Shown here piece by piece: positions 22,355 through 32,800 of a stretch of DNA of 64,000 nucleotides. The DNA comes from Heligmosomoides polygyrus polygyrus. Taxonomy: Eukaryota > Nematoda > Chromadorea > Rhabditida > Heligmosomidae. The notes below the pieces were generated by a model. That model saw only the letters and a list, made by a program, of their open reading frames with translations. It did not search any database and had not been told where the DNA came from. The translations under genes and the position numbers were made by a program. The DNA lies in contig OX377202.1 of assembly GCA_947396885.1 (NCBI GenBank), positions 69,536,643-69,600,642 of the forward strand, given 5' to 3'. The stretch's first letter is position 1. Each line of letters starts with the position of its first letter.

Positions 22355-22499
22355 ATTTAAACTTAGCCTTTTTGGCTTTCATTGAGTTACCTATCCATTT
22401 ACCGTATTTGCACTGTATCGTTCTATTGCATCGCTAACATAAAAATTTTTCTTGCTCACATGAAGTAACTGTGTATATTGCTCACAATAATAATAAACA

Positions 22500-22846
22500 A
22501 TTATGATGTAGAACTATGAAACATTTAAAACATAATCGCTTATCACCCAGCAGCATTTTACAAACGCTAAGGACGAACAATCTCCCTCTCCCTGACAAGG
22601 CATCACTACTTCTTCTTCGTTGAGCGATACACCCGTTCGTCGGCTGTACCGCTTGAACAATCGAAAGAAGTATACATTCAACGGCTGGCAGAGGTAGGTT
22701 GAACCAGCTGGAATGGTCATCAGGCAAACTTTTTTCATTGAAACCTCTGACGGCACATTGGTGTGGTCATTAAATCCAGCCAGCTGTCGACAAGAAGGAT
22801 TGTAAGCGGAGCGCTTGAGGAAACTAAAGGCATTAATCGTGTACAA
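22500..22846 (-). pseudogene. pogo/Tc5-like DDE transposase fragment
   Basis: The open frame reads FNDHTNVPSEVSMKKVCL, then MTIPAGSTYLCQPLNVYFFR and FKRYSRR, then ends. The IPAGSTYLCQPL(D/N)V segment is characteristic of the catalytic core of pogo/CENP-B-related DDE transposases, to which Tc4 and Tc5 belong. Only this part remains. The usual Asp in QPLD is Asn. The frame's start overlaps the inner edge of the right inverted repeat, so the ATG there is probably not native. Confidence 0.65.
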
Positions 22847-23153
22847 ATTGACTCATGCGATAACGCAAGCCCATAATAACGATCCGATGTGTGCAAAATT
22901 ATTGGCTACACCGGGGACCGAACCACCAAACTCGCAAGGTGCGCCCGAGGGCGACCCCGCTAAAAACCGACCTCATCGGGCTAGGTGACAGCAGGGCGCC
23001 ATAAACTTCGCGCTCACGCGTCCACACGGTTTTTTCGACCAGAAAAGAGCATTCCGAAAAAAGTAACTGTGATTTCGGACTCCCCGCACGGGACCCTACA
23101 TCCTGTAAAAATTGCATCGCAGAAGCTCACCGCCACTCTGGATGCTCTCTTTA
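22823..23153. repeat. Right inverted repeat of the Tc5-like element
   Basis: Pairs with 20819-20927 plus 22123-22354. Its B-box-like sequence reads GGTTCGGTCCC on the minus strand, so the tRNA-like segment is present in both arms. Confidence 0.85.
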
Positions 23154-23660
23154 TTAGAGTAATACTCTGCTGCCATCGTTTGGCCTGGTGCCAAAAAGTT
23201 GTAACGGATACACCAGCCGCCGACCACCACACAGTGACCATTACTTTTAGTTGAGGTTCTCCTTTGGAAAATGCCTAGGGGTTCGTGGGCGTCCAGTCAC
23301 CGTCCAAAACGTTTGCTGTTATCATACAGAATCCTCTTTTCATCACAAGTGATGACTCGGTCCAAAAACGGGTAAGTTTCGTTGCGTGGACGAAGAACAA
23401 ATCTCGAAACGTGACAAATTTTGCCGCTCACTCAACTCATGGGGCACCCTCTCACCTTCCCAAGGCGTTTCAAAGCTTCAACAACAGGAGGTTCACTGAC
23501 ATCTAGCTCTTCCGCGATCCTCCGAGCTATTTGGGATGGTTCAGCTTCCACCAATTCCTTCAACTCATCATCCACGATTGCTCTAGGTCGACCGCTACGC
23601 AGGTGATCTTCGAGGCCGAAATCTCAAAAAAAAGTCCGAAATTTACTGAACAAACAAAAC
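23154..23660 (-). pseudogene. mariner transposase middle part (piece of a split mariner)
   Basis: On the minus strand: RAIVDDELKELVEAEPSQIA, then RRIAEELDVSEPPVVEALKR LGK in the second helix-turn-helix, then VITCDEKR with the first catalytic Asp, VTVWWSAAGVSVTTFW and AAEYY at the Tc5-like insertion site. Frameshifts are present. It is the same mariner as 20460-20818 and 25378-25682. Confidence 0.85.
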
Positions 23661-25377
23661 AACAAACTGAAAAAAAACAAACATCAAACTTCAAGCCTAT
23701 GCTGACGACATCAAAATTTACGGAATATATGGCTTAGATAGGCGTGCTGAAACATGGTTAGCACTTGAAAATGCATTAAGAAGTCTGTGTAGCTGGGCTT
23801 TAGATCTAGGCTTAACTATAAATCCCGATAAGCGCTTTGTACTTCACATTGGTGAAGGACGCACAGCTAATTATACTATCTGTGATATATCTCTTACTCA
23901 ATGCGAGACTGTAAGGACCTTGGTGTGATTGTGGACTGGAATTTTCGAGTCATATTGATGAATTCACTCGCAAAGCCTACGCTGAACTTTATTTCATTTT
24001 CCGCAATGTTTGCAGTAGCAAACCTGACGTACTTGTCAAACTGTATAAGACCTACGTTCTCCCTCACTTGGAATACTGCTCGCAAGTTTGGAGTCCTACC
24101 GCCAAAAATCTCATCCTAAAAATTGAAAAAGTTCAAAAAACTTTTGCAGTCGACTGCAAACAAGTCTCGTAAAAGTTTTTTGAACTTTTTCAATTTTTAG
24201 GATGAGATTTTTGGCAGATTTTCGAGAGACATGCCGATTTATGGAGAGCGTCTAAAACTGCTGGGTCTTTCATCACTACTGCGCAGAAGGGTAACGTCGG
24301 ATCTGGTTTTCTGCTTCAAAATACTTCGAGGCGAGCTTAAACTTCGTGCTAGCAAATACTGGATCTTCAGGCTTTGTGGTCTGAGATCCAACGGTTTCAA
24401 CATCCACTACCCCTCAACTCACATAAGGAAGTACGCACAGTTATTTAATTTTATTTGCTATCGAGAGGCGAGATGGATTCGACACTTGCCGGCTGAAGTG
24501 TTAAACTCAGAGCAAAATATTCAGAGAGCGGTTGAGCAGAATTGATGTTTTGCATATTTTAGGAACTTTCAACGTCACATAAAGGAGACATCAAGCCTCA
24601 TCACTCGTGAACAGTGCTGCTTCATTGACTGGCGCATTGGGATAAAATATCTTCTTCCTCGTTTCCTTTTATCCACGTGTTTTAAATGCGTTGCTGTTTA
24701 GGTAGCTATACAAAAATCATGATAATGCTCTGCAGCCACAACTCATTCTTATCGGATCACCGATCAGGCTTCTACATCGTGATTCGTTTTTTCTTATGTT
24801 TTAATTCGCCCTTTTTTATTTGTCTTCTACTAGAAGCGACCTTCCTTGGTAGTGCACCTTGTTTTTGAGATTGATTCAGATCTGCGTTATTTGCGATCGG
24901 GCTTTAACAATACGGTGTAAATAATTGTCCTCTCTGGTGGCAGACTGCAGCTGCGTTGTGTATTTTGTGTGATCTGATTTGCGCTTGCCCTAGATGTCAG
25001 TTCCATGGGGCGGTCAGCGTACCCATGTGCCGAAGTTCTCGCATCTACCACAGGGCTGGCTGATGCGGACAAGCAGATTAGCTTTGCTGCCGTTAAAGCC
25101 TTGACATATTAGTAAAGTGAAAGTTGCTTCCATATAACTTAGCACCAATTGTTTTGCCCTCTTGCAAATTGAGCTAAAATCTATCGCTAAACTGCGGACT
25201 AAAGCAAATCTACATAATTCTTTTTTACGCTGCCAATGGATGTCGCTGCCGCTTGCTAGCCTTCTGTTTTGATGATTTGTTAGGTTTATTTTTTTTCTAC
25301 CACGGTTGTTGCTGTTTCTTTTCTATTGCCCACATGTTATGTACGTCGTCTTGACGTTGATAAATAAATAAATAACA
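23661..25377 (+). pseudogene. CR1-type LINE, 5'-truncated, inserted into the mariner
   Basis: Starts inside the reverse transcriptase with AYADDIKIYGIYG and the line LRSLCSWALDLGLTINPDK. It continues with LVKLYKTYVLPHLEYCSQVW, then KNLILKIEKVQKTF, RLKLLGLSSLLRRRVTSDLV and FCFKILRGELKLRASKYW, and ends with a (TAAA)n tail at 25360-25377. These segments are typical of nematode CR1 elements. A 45-bp perfect inverted duplication interrupts the frame at 24101-24215. Several frameshifts. The flanks GAAC and AACCGGCGC fit a site inside the mariner. Confidence 0.85.
24101..24215. repeat. 45-bp perfect inverted duplication inside the CR1 ORF
   Basis: 24101-24145 equals the reverse complement of 24171-24215 at all 45 positions. 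The 25-base loop itself contains the 12-bp palindrome GCAGTCGACTGC. The left arm encodes normal CR1 residues (AKNLILKIEKVQKTF). The right arm replaces the CR1 sequence expected next, so it is a local inverted copy and not part of the ancestral element. Confidence 0.95.
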
Positions 25378-25682
25378 ACCGGCGCACAGTTCTCTCTCCA
25401 ACACTATTAGGCCTTACACTTGTTTGATTTGTCGAGCGGTCTCAACTGCGGATTGTCCCAATTTAAGTTAAAATAAAAAATCGTTTGGAATTGCTCCTTC
25501 GACATACTTCAATAAGCCCTTCAAAAACAGAAATATGTATAAAAGAGCGAAAAATTCTGTACAGAAAGTCGCATTAATACGCAATGCAAGTTGAATTTTT
25601 GCTTATTAATAGATGAATGAAAAATAGTAACACAAAACGCTGAGAACTTTCCGGACAGCCTAATAATAAAGCTGTAACTTAC
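25378..25682 (-). pseudogene. mariner 5' end (piece of a split mariner)
   Basis: On the minus strand it starts with a TATTAGGCTGTCCGGAAAGT inverted end, then untranslated sequence and the N-terminal frame (LLKYVEGAIP, LGQSAVETARQIKQV). It is homologous to 38449-38659 plus 41625-42080, where the same part of another mariner copy was split by an RTE. It ends where the CR1 tail begins. Confidence 0.8.
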
Positions 25683-27077
25683 CAGTGTGGCTAAAATTCG
25701 GTCAATTTGAGAGGGCTTGTTCTTCGTGTGTGATTAGCTGTGAAATTAAAACTGGTTCTTTAGGTGATATGAACTGTGCTGCGCTTAAAGTTTTGTGGAT
25801 TTTCTTGATAGTGATTTGATCTTCTTAATGACGAAAGCTTCTGTGCAATATGAAATTCTGCTTGTCCTTGAGTGTGTAGCGTAGTTCTGACGTTCTAGTG
25901 CTGTGCTTTGGTAGCTCGCCACACTCTTTGATATGGAAAACGGCAAGGCTTATTCTTCTTCCAATTACTGTTTCGTTTCACCCTCTAGCTCAGCTAAAAC
26001 GCACTGGAAGGTGTAACATTGTACCAAAAATTGTGGTCTTTCAAGTGTGAAAAGGTAGCAAGGTAGGTAGAGAGAGAGAGAGTTATATAAATATTTATTA
26101 GACAGCGTAGTGTGTATTCTTCAATCAACGCACGGAGGGTATGAACTCTACACAACGGATCTCTGATTAACCGGGGAAGCAGCGCTTAACCGGGCAGTAT
26201 TCAAGTGTGGTACAAAGAAGAACGAACTTTTCGGGAGAACATACATACAACTACGAGGAGATAAGAAATCAGTCAAACATCATACGACTACATGACCCAG
26301 ACGGTGGTCGTATGACAAAACGAGCAGTAGAGAAGACTGTACAGCGGAATCTAAACGACGAAACTGCGCGTGAGAAAGGTTTGTTTAGTCAGTGTCATAC
26401 ACTGAGCAAATGAGGCGTACCGGGGACGGGGACGGGGGACTGGGGAGAGCGTCGGAGACGCGGGTCCGGTAGGAGCTAGCTGCTTGTGCGTAATGCCACT
26501 GTGGTCGGGCCTTCTGGAGAGTACACAGTAGCCGAGACTCGCTTCGAAAATATGAGGGCCACAGAGGACGGAGGTGGCTGGGATTTGTTGTACTGGGATG
26601 AGAGGCGCGACCTCGACGAGCCATCGCCGCTGAGCCGGTGATGATCGCTCGTCGCAGTGAAATCGCAGGAACATGAGAATGAGATGTGACAGACAGACCG
26701 GGACTCGCGCTAGCGGGGCCTACATGTTAGGAGTTCCGGAGGCCGGACGGACGGACAGGGTCCCGAACACGAACCGCATAGCACAGCACGGGATGGGCGG
26801 CGTGAGATCAATCGCGGGAGCCCGACCCACTGCAGGAGCTGCTCGAGTGGAAGGTTTGTAGCCTCGACTAGCAAAGCTGTAGGCGAGCAACCCATCGCGC
26901 TGCGCATAAATAGCTGACAAGGATGCGGCTAGCTGGCCTTTTGTTGCCCCTCCTCAGAGAGAGATATGCACGCGAACGCTGAGCCTGGTAGTTCTGACGA
27001 AGTCCTGCAGCAAGCCCCCACAGCCGCAGCAGGCGAGACCACTCCTGTTCTCTTTTGACGGCATCTTTGGGAGACAG
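25683..27077. other. No gene recognised
   Basis: Contains an (AG)n stretch near 26065-26082 and a GC-rich part from 26400. Small frames on both strands show no recognisable motif. Confidence 0.4.
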
Positions 27078-27520
27078 ACTGACCTGATCGGGAGTTTGGT
27101 CAGGTCACAGAATTTATTCGTTCCGTCCTTAGCACACAAAATCGTAGTTCCATAGTAGCTTTCATACAATATGCAACTAAGTCATCTAAAGCTTCTCTGC
27201 GGTCCCGACGCAAAGGTCGTCATCGCTCGAGCAACTCGTCCAAGATCAGGTTACTGGTAGCAGATAGGAATCTCTCCCGTAATGTCTATGCGGAGCGTCA
27301 CCGGGCCGTTCTAGAGTTAATGCGAGGGAAGGCTAAAGGCCATGATGAACATTGCAAGCACAAAGAAGTAGGGAACAACATTGACAGAGAAGCGGAAGAA
27401 GAGGATGGGAGGAAGGAGGAGGAGAGGCTACCCTGCTGGCTCATCGAATCTCGCCGCCACGATGAGCGGTTGGCCGAATTCGGTCCGAAATTGGCAAACA
27501 AAAACATAATAATTCAATAA
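27078..27520 (+). CDS. Unassigned open frame, charged product
   Basis: Open without a stop for about 147 codons; the first ATG is at 27320. The product is basic then acidic: RSRRKGRHRSSNSSKIRLLV, YAERHRAVLELMRGKAKG, then a Glu/Lys-rich stretch and RRHDERLAEFGPKLANKN. The family was not recognised. It ends just before AAAAGAGGGAAA (27531-27542), which resembles the polypurine tract found before the 3' LTR of LTR retrotransposons. It may be the end of a gag/pol relic or a host exon. Splice sites could not be assigned. Confidence 0.25.
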
Positions 27521-28329
27521 TAATCAAACAAAAGAGGGAAATTGGAGTGCACAAGACAAATATCTATTGATCGACGGAATCTGACTGCAAAACGAACAAA
27601 AATGAGAGCAAAACAAAATTCCAAAAAAAAAACAAGAAAATTTGTCACCTATTCAACACACAAGACATGCGAATTCTCGTACAGTCAACGTTATCAGTGG
27701 TGGGGGAAGGGATGTGCGAGAGCCGGAGTAGGGGTGAGCCTTATTTTGCGATTTGATCGCCGGCGGTACAGACGCGTACTATGCCGCCCCTTACGGTCAG
27801 CGTTAAATAATGATCAGGCATGAATCTCTGTGGGAGCGGAGTCTGACCGCTGTTACAGTTAGTCCAGATGTCGTAGTTTCCTTGTAGCCCGACTTTCCGC
27901 ACAACCCCGCCCACAAAGATGGTAGATGGCCGGGGAATAATCGCAGCGGGGGAGGATAGGGGGAGGCATAACACTAAATGCTCGGCTAAAGTCACTTGGA
28001 AGGTGCTAGTAGGGGTTACGATGATGAGAAATCCCGTCAAGACGTCTCACGCGTGGCTGGACTCTTCGAGTCCGGGAAAGATCTGGGTACCATGTGTATC
28101 TGTATGTGTATTTGTCTCATCGGTAGGCGGCGTGCGAGAGGAGACGGAAACAAACGGCGAAAAGGGGAGAAAACAAGAAAAGGAGGAAGAGAGGAAGAGG
28201 ATAGGGGCAGGGCGGGGCCCTTCTGCCTAGCGCCACCGTCGTCGTCGTTATCCACACAGGCCTATCGATCAATAAGTCGATCAATAAACGATTGGACGAC
28301 TTCGACTAGGAGGTGCTGCTTCTGGATCA

Positions 28330-28604
28330 TCTGCGCTCTCGCTACGTCGCTAATAGGGTTTCATTTGGTTGATTATACTAGACGAGAACTGCTGGTGACT
28401 GCTCGCAGTCGACCCGCCTTGCTGCGTGTAGCGTTGGATGTTCTCCAGCGGTGTGATCATGTTGAATCTGAAATTGGTTCCAGATTAGATCAGCCTGGTC
28501 TTCTGAGGAGTATTGACAATTCGAAATATCGGCTGGAGAAGCTCTCATTATTTTTAAAGGTGATGCCTGATCCGTCTCATAGAAATTATAGTTCTACTAA
28601 CTAA
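28330..28604 (+). CDS. Unassigned open frame
   Basis: Reads TRRELLVTARSRPALLRVAL, then DQPGLLRSIDNSKYRLEKLS. The heptad-like leucines suggest a helical coiled coil. It follows a segment containing AATAAACGATTGG, so it could be the start of an LTR-element gag, but no domain is identified. Confidence 0.15.
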
Positions 28605-28769
28605 AATGGGGTCCGCCGAAGGTGGTTAAGGAGATTGTGCGCTTCCACTACAACCTGAAGGTGACAATAAGTCGCAAACTAGGAGATTGATTCTGGGCGT
28701 TTGGTGGGTCCCGTGGCTCTCCGTTTTCACCTTCAGCATCAGGCGCAATCCCCTTCTGTAGTAATAAAA

Positions 28770-28870
28770 CATGTTTCGGTTTTGCCGAATCCTTGAAGTA
28801 AACAAGCAACAGTCACTGAGAGCTCCGTATCGTTAGCAGTGGTTAACGATCCGCTGGCACAAGCTTACCA
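28770..28870 (+). repeat. tRNA-like SINE, partial copy
   Basis: Shares ACATGTTTCGxTT and CAGTGGTTAACGATCCGCTG with the reverse complement of the copy at 32800-32980. The A/B-box part is missing here. Confidence 0.5.
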
Positions 28871-29055
28871 CTCAGAAGCTAGGCAACGGCAACGCGGGCC
28901 AGACATTACTCCAACTACGCGCGGACCTTCAGTATGTCGCGCACCGTGCGCGACGAAATTGGATGAGTTATCGCGGTCCGACCTTTGCCTACAGGGATGG
29001 CTAGTGACGTGATACGCGCGCGCTAGCTGATTCTTGCTGCTGGGCGCGCTGGAGG

Positions 29056-30317
29056 GGCCTATGTTATACTTCGCCGACGCTGCGACCCGTCACCTACAGC
29101 CCGTCACCGACGTCGTCGACAGGAGAGCATCGGAGCATATTTTTAGCTTCGCAGCGCGTTTCAATGTCATCATTTGGCAACCAGACTGCGGATAGAAACG
29201 CTAGGTGATCACGACGGCCTCGAATATGCTTATATTGTGTGCTTTTCTTATTATGTTTCGAGGCTGCAGAACTGATTGTAGACAAAACAATAATAATAAA
29301 TAATAAAATAATAGAAGTGCGGGGCAGTGTTGAGCATTTAACGTCTATTGAATTACCGATTTGACTATTTTACCAGCATTTTCGTTAAATTCCTTTATTG
29401 GAGTTTAGCAAAGGCCTTGGCGCAAATACGGTCCGGGGGTCCTCATAGCATGGCGCGGCGGGCCGGCATGGCGAGTAGCTACATACCGCGAATGCAAATG
29501 CAGTCTTATCTCCTCGTTTCGATTATAGATCCGCATCTTATGTGCTTCCTAATTGGACAAGGGAGGGAACTCCAGGATGTAGGCAATTTTAACACGGATG
29601 CGTCACTTGAGCCACACCCTGGAGTCCCTTCCCCTGCCTAAATCTGTGGTCTCCTTCGCGTCAGTAGAGGAGAGCACAGAACAGAGCTACAACATTGTTT
29701 GTTTTTTTTTCTTTACTATCAGTGCACTTTATCTAGTTTTTTCGTGTTGGTGATACTTTTTACAAGGTGACCCCTCCCCGGACCCTATTTGCGCCAAGGC
29801 CTTTTTCGTTAAATCGCATTGAAACTAAATTTACGCGGAATTTTCGAAAATCACAGAAAAATTCAAGTCTTGATTAATATGAATTGTATTTCGAAAAAAC
29901 TCTTCGTAGAGTTTTGCGGTATCATTTCAAAAAGCGAGAAAACACTACTTACTTTCTTCACAGTTTTATTTTGTCTTACTTGCAATGCAATAAAGCGAAA
30001 CGGCCTAGAAAACGCGAATAGAACGGGTGAGAAGGACAGAAAAGCGAAGAAAGCTGATAAAATGAAGGAAAGGCCAGATTTAGGCTCCCACTCCCTCCCC
30101 AAACACTCAGTGTTCTAGCGAATGGCACCATTGGTGTACGCAAGACGTGCACAGCGCGGCGACGCGCATTCACCGATGTCGGCGACGGAAGTAGAACACC
30201 CCTGCGGAGACGCCACTGGTGACGCTGTGTTGTGCGGACTGCTACGCAGTGCATAGCAGCTCCCTCAGCACAGCGTCGGCGACGTCGGCAACGCGTCGCC
30301 GAAGTATAACATAGGCC
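29056..30317. mobile_element. Non-autonomous element with GGCCTATGTTATACTTCG inverted ends
   Basis: The first 18 bases, GGCCTATGTTATACTTCG, recur exactly in reverse complement at the right end. The following GC-rich stretches (CCGACGC / GCGACGC) are similar after a small offset. There is no transposase and no clear target duplication. A second inverted-repeat element lies inside it at 29409-29806. Confidence 0.6.
29409..29806. mobile_element. MITE with ~29-bp inverted ends, nested
   Basis: Left end AAAGGCCTTGGCGCAAATAC and, reversed, right end AAAGGCCTTGGCGCAAATAG agree over about 29 bases, with one mismatch, through GGTCCGGGG. TTTTCGTTAAAT occurs on both sides (near 29379 and 29803), but the left copy is 18 bases outside the end, so it is not a simple target duplication. 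Confidence 0.65.
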
Positions 30318-30683
30318 AAAGTGTGCCGACGACTGTCGACCGCGTTATTCGGCTAGCACGGAGAAGGAAAAAAGTTGAATGAGGCACGTCTGATGTCATC
30401 TGATAGGGACGTGAGAGTGTTTGTTAGGCATCTAGCATACCTCCAAATCGCTTCAGCGAGCAGTCGCTGGAGCGACTCGGAGGTAGCCAGATGCGGAGGT
30501 TAACAAAATGCGAGTGGAATGAGACTCAATCTGCTCCAAGTGAGCGAAGGGCAACGGCGAAGGACCTGGGGCCGGATTCATTAACGACTTACAGCAATTT
30601 AATAGAGAAATCACAGCCGAAATCCGTGATAGCGCAGATCGTCAAGCGATATGGTGAGCGATAAGCCGTTATCGTTATCCTTC

Positions 30684-30732
30684 ACTTTAACAGAGAATTC
30701 ACAGTGTTCCGCTGTGAGTTCTCTGTTAAAGT
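30684..30732. repeat. 21-bp hairpin
   Basis: Arms 30684-30704 and 30712-30732 are reverse complements with one mismatch (ACTTTAACAGAGAA start) around a 7-base loop. Confidence 0.85.
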
Positions 30733-30903
30733 TATATAAGTCGTTGATAAATCCGACCCTGGTGAGGAAAATTAGAAGTAAGGATTGCGGTGGCCATTAT
30801 CTAGAAGTCTCTGAAGGAAGTGCTTGTAAGTTTCTATTGCGGGGGGGGATAGATCAAAAACTTGAACACTACACTCCACATTCTCTGGATTGATAGTTGA
30901 TTA

Positions 30904-31064
30904 GGTATTAAGTAGGCTGGTGCCCGCTGTACACCTACAAGGCATTTTAAAACGGGTAAGTTATCAGCCACACCCTGGAGTTCCTTTCTTTGCCTAGTAC
31001 CGTGCTTATTTGAGTGTTCCATGACCATGGTCTCATAATGGGCTGGCATCAGCCCACTTAGTAC
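30904..31064. mobile_element. GGTACTAAGCGGGC-ended MITE, copy 1
   Basis: Starts GGTATTAAGTAGGCTGGTGC and ends AGCCCACTTAGTAC, an inverted pair. It shares GCCCGCTGTACACC, CAGCCACACC and CCATGACCATGxTxTCATAATG with the better preserved copy at 42250-42422. No ORF. Confidence 0.75.
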
Positions 31065-31230
31065 TTGATTACTTACACAAGTAAAAACTAGGGGCATATG
31101 TTGACGCTTGAACACTGGCAAAATTTCATGCACAGCCGCGCGCCGCCGAGCGCACGTCCGCGTGAGCGCCGCGACGCCGCGTTGGAGTATGTCCTGGGGC
31201 CCTATCCTGCATCAAATTTCCGTAGAAAAA

Positions 31231-31380
31231 CTCTATCTGCGCGACTTCTTTGGAGTTTGCTGCGGTGTGCTGTTTTTACTAACTTCTCCTTGTCGACATT
31301 TCGAGATTGCTTAACAATGTCCCAAACCTGTAAAACACATAAATTTGTGGAACATTTACGAAAGGCGTTCACTACAAATG
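31231..31380 (-). repeat. Inverted repeat partner of 32655-32800
   Basis: Its reverse complement shares TTGGGACATTG, AATCxCGAAATGTCGA and AxACxGCATACxGCAGC-like blocks with 32655-32800. The repeat family is unknown. Confidence 0.55.
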
Positions 31381-31489
31381 TACACATGTGCATAGAAGAA
31401 ACCGTCCGATTACAGTACTTAAAGCCTATGAATGTAACAGTTTCTGTTGTTCTTCAGGTGTTCGGGTCTGACCCAGTCAAGATCGGGTG

Positions 31490-31640
31490 CTGTACGTTTC
31501 TTCACCGAGGTGATGGCATGTCGGAGGGTAGAACAGAGGAGACGACATATCCATCCTGCGGAAGATGACATAGGGGCAGGTGGACGTGACTATCAAAGAA
31601 ATCGGAGTAGAAGGCAGACGTCTCTTGCTAGCAACTCGAT
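31490..31640 (-). pseudogene. RTE (family 2) small fragment
   Basis: Similar to 2400-2510 in the same orientation, sharing CAGGTGGACGTG/CGGGTGGACGTG, ATCGGAGTAGAAG and GAACAGAGG. A short relic only. Confidence 0.55.
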
Positions 31641-32066
31641 GATCAACGGGACGACAGGTGATATCGGATTGTACTAATTATGGCATTTACGGTATCTGAT
31701 GAAAAGATGAGAGACGGTGAGATGGTGGGCGATTTCACAGCTGTAATGGTTGGTTGGGGTGCTGCTTCCTCACTGAATCACAGGCACTCCAGGGTAATGT
31801 CAAATAAGGGACTCAAGCTCTTGATCATCGCCTTAACTGGTTCAACTAGGCAGTTTTGTCGAAATCAACTATCCTGACCACTTACCACGTTTCATTCGTG
31901 AGGCAAGAGCTCTACCCACCGTGGTCTTGATCTGAATTTTAAAAACGGATATTGGATTCGTGATCAGCATATCACCAAGAACCCCACCCTCCCCTAGGGT
32001 AGGCAGGGTTTGGGCGAATTTTTTCCGACCTCTGGAGTGCTGGAAGTACGGTCGTGCCTAGTTTTT

Positions 32067-32560
32067 GTCAGGAACCTTGCGTTCATGATGAATCATCTGA
32101 CGTGAGGATCTGTCCACTTGTCGCCTGCATATAAGCCAAGCCAGCCTACAGACAGGGCTCTCGAGCTCGCTCTCGCGCTCGCGCTCTCTTCTTCAAGCTA
32201 GCCGGATAACAGGTGCAAGCAGCAAGTAATCAAGCTGGCTAGACTGACTGAAGGGTCAGGCAACCGCAGGCTCGTCGGCTCGCTCGGTCAACGGATTCGA
32301 GCTTATGCTCTTATCCGCATACTACGTCAAAGTGAAAGAGCTGGCCGGCGGACCCGCTGAGATTTCAAGTTCAAGGAACTCAAAGTCAAAGTCAATAAAG
32401 GTCGAACAGTCATCAGAAAGCTCAATCAATCAAATCTCCTTATGCTCTTAGTCTCTATCGTTCCTTTGATCTGTCATTTGTAAATATGTATATAATTGTA
32501 AATAGTGAACAATGAAATATATATAATAAACGGCGTAAATTCAAGAACCACCAAAACCTA
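32067..32560 (+). mobile_element. Candidate solo LTR
   Basis: Begins TGTCAGGAACC. It has a TATA-like GCATATAAGCC (near 32127), a CT/CG-rich tract, and an AATAAACGG polyadenylation-like site near 32526. This layout resembles an LTR (promoter, then poly(A) signal), but no second LTR, primer-binding site or target duplication was identified. Confidence 0.25.
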
Positions 32561-32654
32561 TATTTGGGAAGTGATGCAGCCCAAACAGTTTTCTAGCGAA
32601 TACTTTTTCTGTCGTTGTTTTGTGTTCTCCAATGTTCTTACTGTGGTATTGAGA

Positions 32655-32800
32655 CCAATTGTTTGTGTTTGTTTGAAAGATTCGTAAAGTTCTGTGTTTT
32701 AAAAACTTGGGACATTGGTAATGAATCACGAAATGTCGATAAGGAAAGGGTAGTACAAACGGCATACAGCAGCGAACCTCAAAAAGACATACAGAGATAT
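32655..32800 (+). repeat. Inverted repeat partner of 31231-31380
   Basis: Homologous in opposite orientation to 31231-31380. It lies directly before the tRNA-like SINE, so both may belong to one longer element. Confidence 0.55.

Larger units (their letters stand above)
20819..23153. mobile_element. Tc4/Tc5-like (pogo-related) transposon with ~330-bp inverted repeats, itself interrupted by an RTE
   Basis: Without the RTE inside it, the element is about 1.14 kb. The left inverted repeat is 20819-20927 plus 22123-22354. The right one is 22823-23153. They match over about 330 bp. TTA flanks both ends (20816-20818 and 23154-23156), and the original site reads CTTAG on the plus strand (CTAAG on the mariner strand). 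From established knowledge, nematode Tc4 and Tc5 have long inverted repeats and duplicate TNA within CTNAG, so the match is specific. Removing the insert and one TTA restores the mariner frame across YYSKEVDEMYRK. The centre keeps a transposase fragment. Each inverted repeat holds a tRNA-like segment. Confidence 0.85.

Noticed and set aside
22985..23254. Plus-strand open frame similar to the 20556-20897 frame
   Set aside because: The similarity comes from the two arms of one inverted repeat, not from a protein family.
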